The notes under the pieces are model-generated. The model worked only from the letters and a program-made list of their open reading frames with translations. It had not been told where the DNA came from and ran no database searches. DNA of 64,000 bases from assembly GCA_029532415.1 (NCBI GenBank), contig JAQOTA010000042.1, positions 1,116,001 through 1,180,000 on the forward strand. Reading direction: 5' to 3'. This document shows positions 61,729 through 64,000 of the stretch, piece by piece (the stretch's first letter is position 1; each line of letters begins with the position of its first letter). The stretch is from Marasmius tenuissimus. Lineage: Eukaryota; Basidiomycota; Agaricomycetes; Agaricales; Marasmiaceae. Both the position numbers and the translations under genes were made by a program.

Positions 61729-62049
61729 TGTTGAATCCGTGGACTATAATTAGATCCCGGTATATCCGAAGTCCCGGTTCATACTTCCCACCATTGTATT
61801 ATGCGGGACAATACATTCGCTATTGTTCTATTCTTCATTGTTCATTATGCTCATATGTACAATTTCTATTTTCGTCCCTATATGGTAACTCTATTGTGTC
61901 TTCATGTATATAAGCTCGTAGTTCTCTACCTGAATCTACAGTGTGCTTGAGCTTCTACGTCTCGCCTCTATCTCTCTAAACTCCTCTCTGGTAAGTAGTA
62001 GTGTAGCCACGTTGTAGTCCTCTGCGCTAGGCGTCATGCCGGCTCATTA
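61729..62049 (+). repeat. 3' LTR of the copia element
   Basis: Begins TGTTGAATCC and ends GCTCATTA (C to T in the last CA compared with the 5' LTR). 321 bp. Confidence 0.9.
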
Positions 62050-62553
62050 ATTGTGAACAGTACAATACCGGTTTTATGGTATTGTCCGCCATTGATCTGG
62101 GTGTGGCAAAATACACCCCAACAAAAACAGAAGATTATACAAAGGGATGGGACGTGGAATGAAAGTGATATTGATAGCCTTGTTCTGGGGGGTCTGAACA
62201 AGGTTTCCAATGATGTCTTTATGTTTCAAAGTGACAGCTGCAGTTGTAATGTGGTGGTCAAAAGGAGGTAGGAAAACACCTGCGGTCCACCCGCGACCAC
62301 ATTATGACTAAGTCGGCTCACAGTCAACTCGCAATTTCTTTGGTTTGTAACCAATCTGATACTGGAATTGCTTGTGTTGCAATGGATATACTAGCTACAT
62401 ATAAGTAGATAGGGAATATGAATGTAACTATATTGTGCTTCCACTTGCACTCAACAGTTTTCGACCCATTTTACTTGCTAGTTCCTTCCAGTTTGCTACC
62501 TCCGTCTCTGCCCTGTCTCGAAGGCTCTGCCCCAATGTCACCATCTCACAAAG
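62050..62553. other. no gene recognised
   Basis: Between the copia element and the stop of the coiled-coil gene. It does not match the array sequence that borders the left LTR. Confidence 0.4.
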
Positions 62554-63491
62554 TCAAGCCAAATCCTCCTTGAGTTGACAAATAGTTGCAACCAACTCTT
62601 TGATCTCCTCCGAACATAACCGTGCGTCGCGTTTTGCATCCAACGCTGCCATAGACAGCCTCTCGACCTCAATAGCGTGATCGTCTTCCCTCTTCCTCAA
62701 TGTCGCCTCTGCCTTCATCAGTCTGATTTCCGCGTTGATTCGTCGATTTTCTGCCTCAACTTGCCCTGTCTCGGCTGCCCTTCGCCGATTTTCCACCTCC
62801 TGAAAGCAGCTGTCTGCCTCCTCCTTTGCCCGTGCTGCCCTGTTCTTGGCGCGGACAGCAATATCCATACATTTTCTCGTGTTCTCAGCATCCTCCGTCA
62901 TGTTCTCAATGGTAGCCTTCAGTTTGCGAATTGTCTCATCTCGTTCATCAATTGGGTTGCCATTTCGTTCATCCAGTAGTAATTCCAGGGACGAGGTATG
63001 ATTAAAACACAGATAACAAAGCTGCGTAGCACGTACCAGACGAGTTGCTGATGCACTCTGTTTGCCCGCAAGAGTCCTCCTTATCCACTCTGTAGAGCCC
63101 GGCCTTATTAGCGTGTAGAGTAATGGTAGAAGATATATATACGTACTCGATATCGCAGAGCGTCTTTTCATCAATGTCCACAGCATCGTCATTTTCGTCT
63201 GAAGAGTTGTCCGGAGCTGTCAAGTCGTTACTAGAGAGTTGACGGAAGAGCAAGGTACACGCACGTAGCAGTCCCGAATTATCAGAAAACTCCCGCATCT
63301 CACCCGAGATTGACTCTAACCATGCTTGTGATTCTACTTGCGACTCCTCAAACCCACTTTCATAGTGGCTAGGTAAGGGATACCTTGGAACTGAGTCAAA
63401 AAGAACGAGACGTATAGTGAGAATACGTACTCGGAAATCTTTTTGGATGCTTTGGCAGCGCTGCTGCGCTTTTCCACAATTCGTCTGCCAT
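62554..63491 (-). CDS. coiled-coil protein, three exons, unknown function
   Basis: Exons 63491-63431, 63390-63143 and 63087-62554 joined across introns of 40 and 55 nt give 843 nt, 280 residues. The first two exons contain a Ser/Glu-rich part with an acidic SSDENDDAVDIDE stretch. The last exon has a long alpha-helical heptad pattern rich in Ala, Glu, Arg and Lys from about DETIRKLKATIENMTED through AETGQVEAENRRINAEIR to the C terminus KELVATICQLKEDLA. No catalytic motif. The second intron uses GTATAT...CAGAG and has an alternative join, and an upstream exon containing IPVHYVDTSVAFAE may belong to the gene, so the N terminus is uncertain. Confidence 0.55.
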
Positions 63492-63760
63492 AGTTCTGCG
63501 ATGTCAGCCCTCCCTGAACATCTGACTATCCTCGTCCTCGACATCACATTCAGCAAATGCAACTGATGTGTCGACATAGTGCACTGGAATCTTTTATCCG
63601 GCACAGTATACGTGCTGGCTATAGCTGTGACCAAACCTCACCATAGTTCCCAAGAGCCATTGATATTTCCACGACGTCTTGAAGCTCATTATCGTTAACG
63701 AGCCTTATTTCGCATATTCCGTCTTCTATCGCGTGGTTTTACGTTTGATCTTGCTTTCCT

Positions 63761-64000
63761 GATGTTCGCCTCAGTCCGGTATAGCTCCTGGCGTCAATTC
63801 AATAAGGGGTTGTACTCTGCTTAACCACTCCCCTTGCATATCGACCAGCGTTGATCACCTTGTGAGTCTTTTCGGCTTGAAATTGATTGAACCTCGACTA
63901 TCTTCCTGGTAGGCTCTTGGCTCCCTACTGAAAAGCAATTCGAAGGTTTATCGATTGGGGTCGAGTTTGGGGTTTGTACGTCCCCTCGGACTCACCAAGA
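63761..64000. repeat. start of another R unit (R3), cut by the window end
   Basis: CCTCAGTCCGGTATAGCTCC matches the R starts at 21.03 kb and 35.2 kb, followed by the shared words TATCGACCAGCGTTG and GGTAGGCTCTTGGCTCCCTA (compare 21530). About 300 bp present in R1 between these blocks is missing here. Shows that the array continues to the right. Confidence 0.75.

Larger units (their letters stand above)
55188..62049 (+). mobile_element. Ty1/copia LTR retrotransposon, inactive, with nested solo LTR
   Basis: Two LTRs (55188-55510 and 61729-62049) enclose a primer-binding site, gag, protease, integrase, reverse transcriptase, RNase H and a polypurine tract, in the PR-IN-RT-RH order that defines copia. 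The element is 6.86 kb including a 754-bp nested LTR plus 5-bp duplication. Gag and pol each carry in-frame stops, there is a frameshift after the protease DSGASSH, and the RT active site is altered. LTRs differ at roughly two dozen positions by eye. No target duplication: CTGGG on the left, ATTGT on the right. Confidence 0.92.

Overview
The window looks like an accessory, transposon-rich stretch of a filamentous basidiomycete genome, most likely an agaricomycete. This rests on many short GT-AG introns (about 40 to 92 nt) inside otherwise clean reading frames, genes on both strands without operons, a Ty1/copia retrotransposon with a copia-type half-tRNA primer site, and lineage-typical multi-pass membrane and S/T-rich single-pass proteins. 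The species cannot be determined from sequence alone. No housekeeping gene, rRNA, tRNA or CRISPR array was found.

Layout. 1-18.4 kb is mostly non-coding. It carries two diverged members of one multi-pass membrane-protein family (2.8-4.25 kb, minus; 9.58-11.15 kb, plus) and three inverted-repeat elements, one of them a hAT-type element with an 8-bp target duplication (12.9-13.5 kb). 18.4-48.5 kb is a head-to-tail array of duplicated units. Each unit has a membrane-protein-like gene G (minus strand) followed upstream by a region R. R1 (21-28.2 kb) and R2 (35-46.1 kb) each hold an intact eight-exon gene of unknown function (596 and 604 codons by my exon models, total coding lengths divisible by three). 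Because the units are paralogous, each serves as an empty-site control for insertions in the other. These include a 3.65-kb Tc1/mariner-type DNA transposon (35540-39187) and short elements at 26659-27288, 39683-40155 and 40249-40435. A further element at 18465-18841 lies inside one G copy.

The Tc1/mariner-type transposon carries a DDE transposase broken by a solo LTR (36006-36770). The same LTR family is found as a second solo LTR (57913-58666, target duplication TTGAC) inside the pol region of the copia element at 55188-62049. The copia element itself is dead: it has in-frame stops, a frameshift and a reverse-transcriptase YVDD box reading HVDN. Most of these changes fit CpG-to-TpG/CpA decay. 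The element lacks a target duplication and its left flank is the tail of another G copy, so it sits at a rearrangement boundary.

48.5-64 kb additionally contains a single-pass S/T-rich membrane protein (49.6-50.6 kb), a coiled-coil protein (62.55-63.49 kb), and the beginning of another R unit running off the right end. The window reads as a fast-evolving multigene array repeatedly invaded by LTR, Tc1/mariner-like, hAT-like and miniature elements, with a relative insertion order that can be reconstructed.
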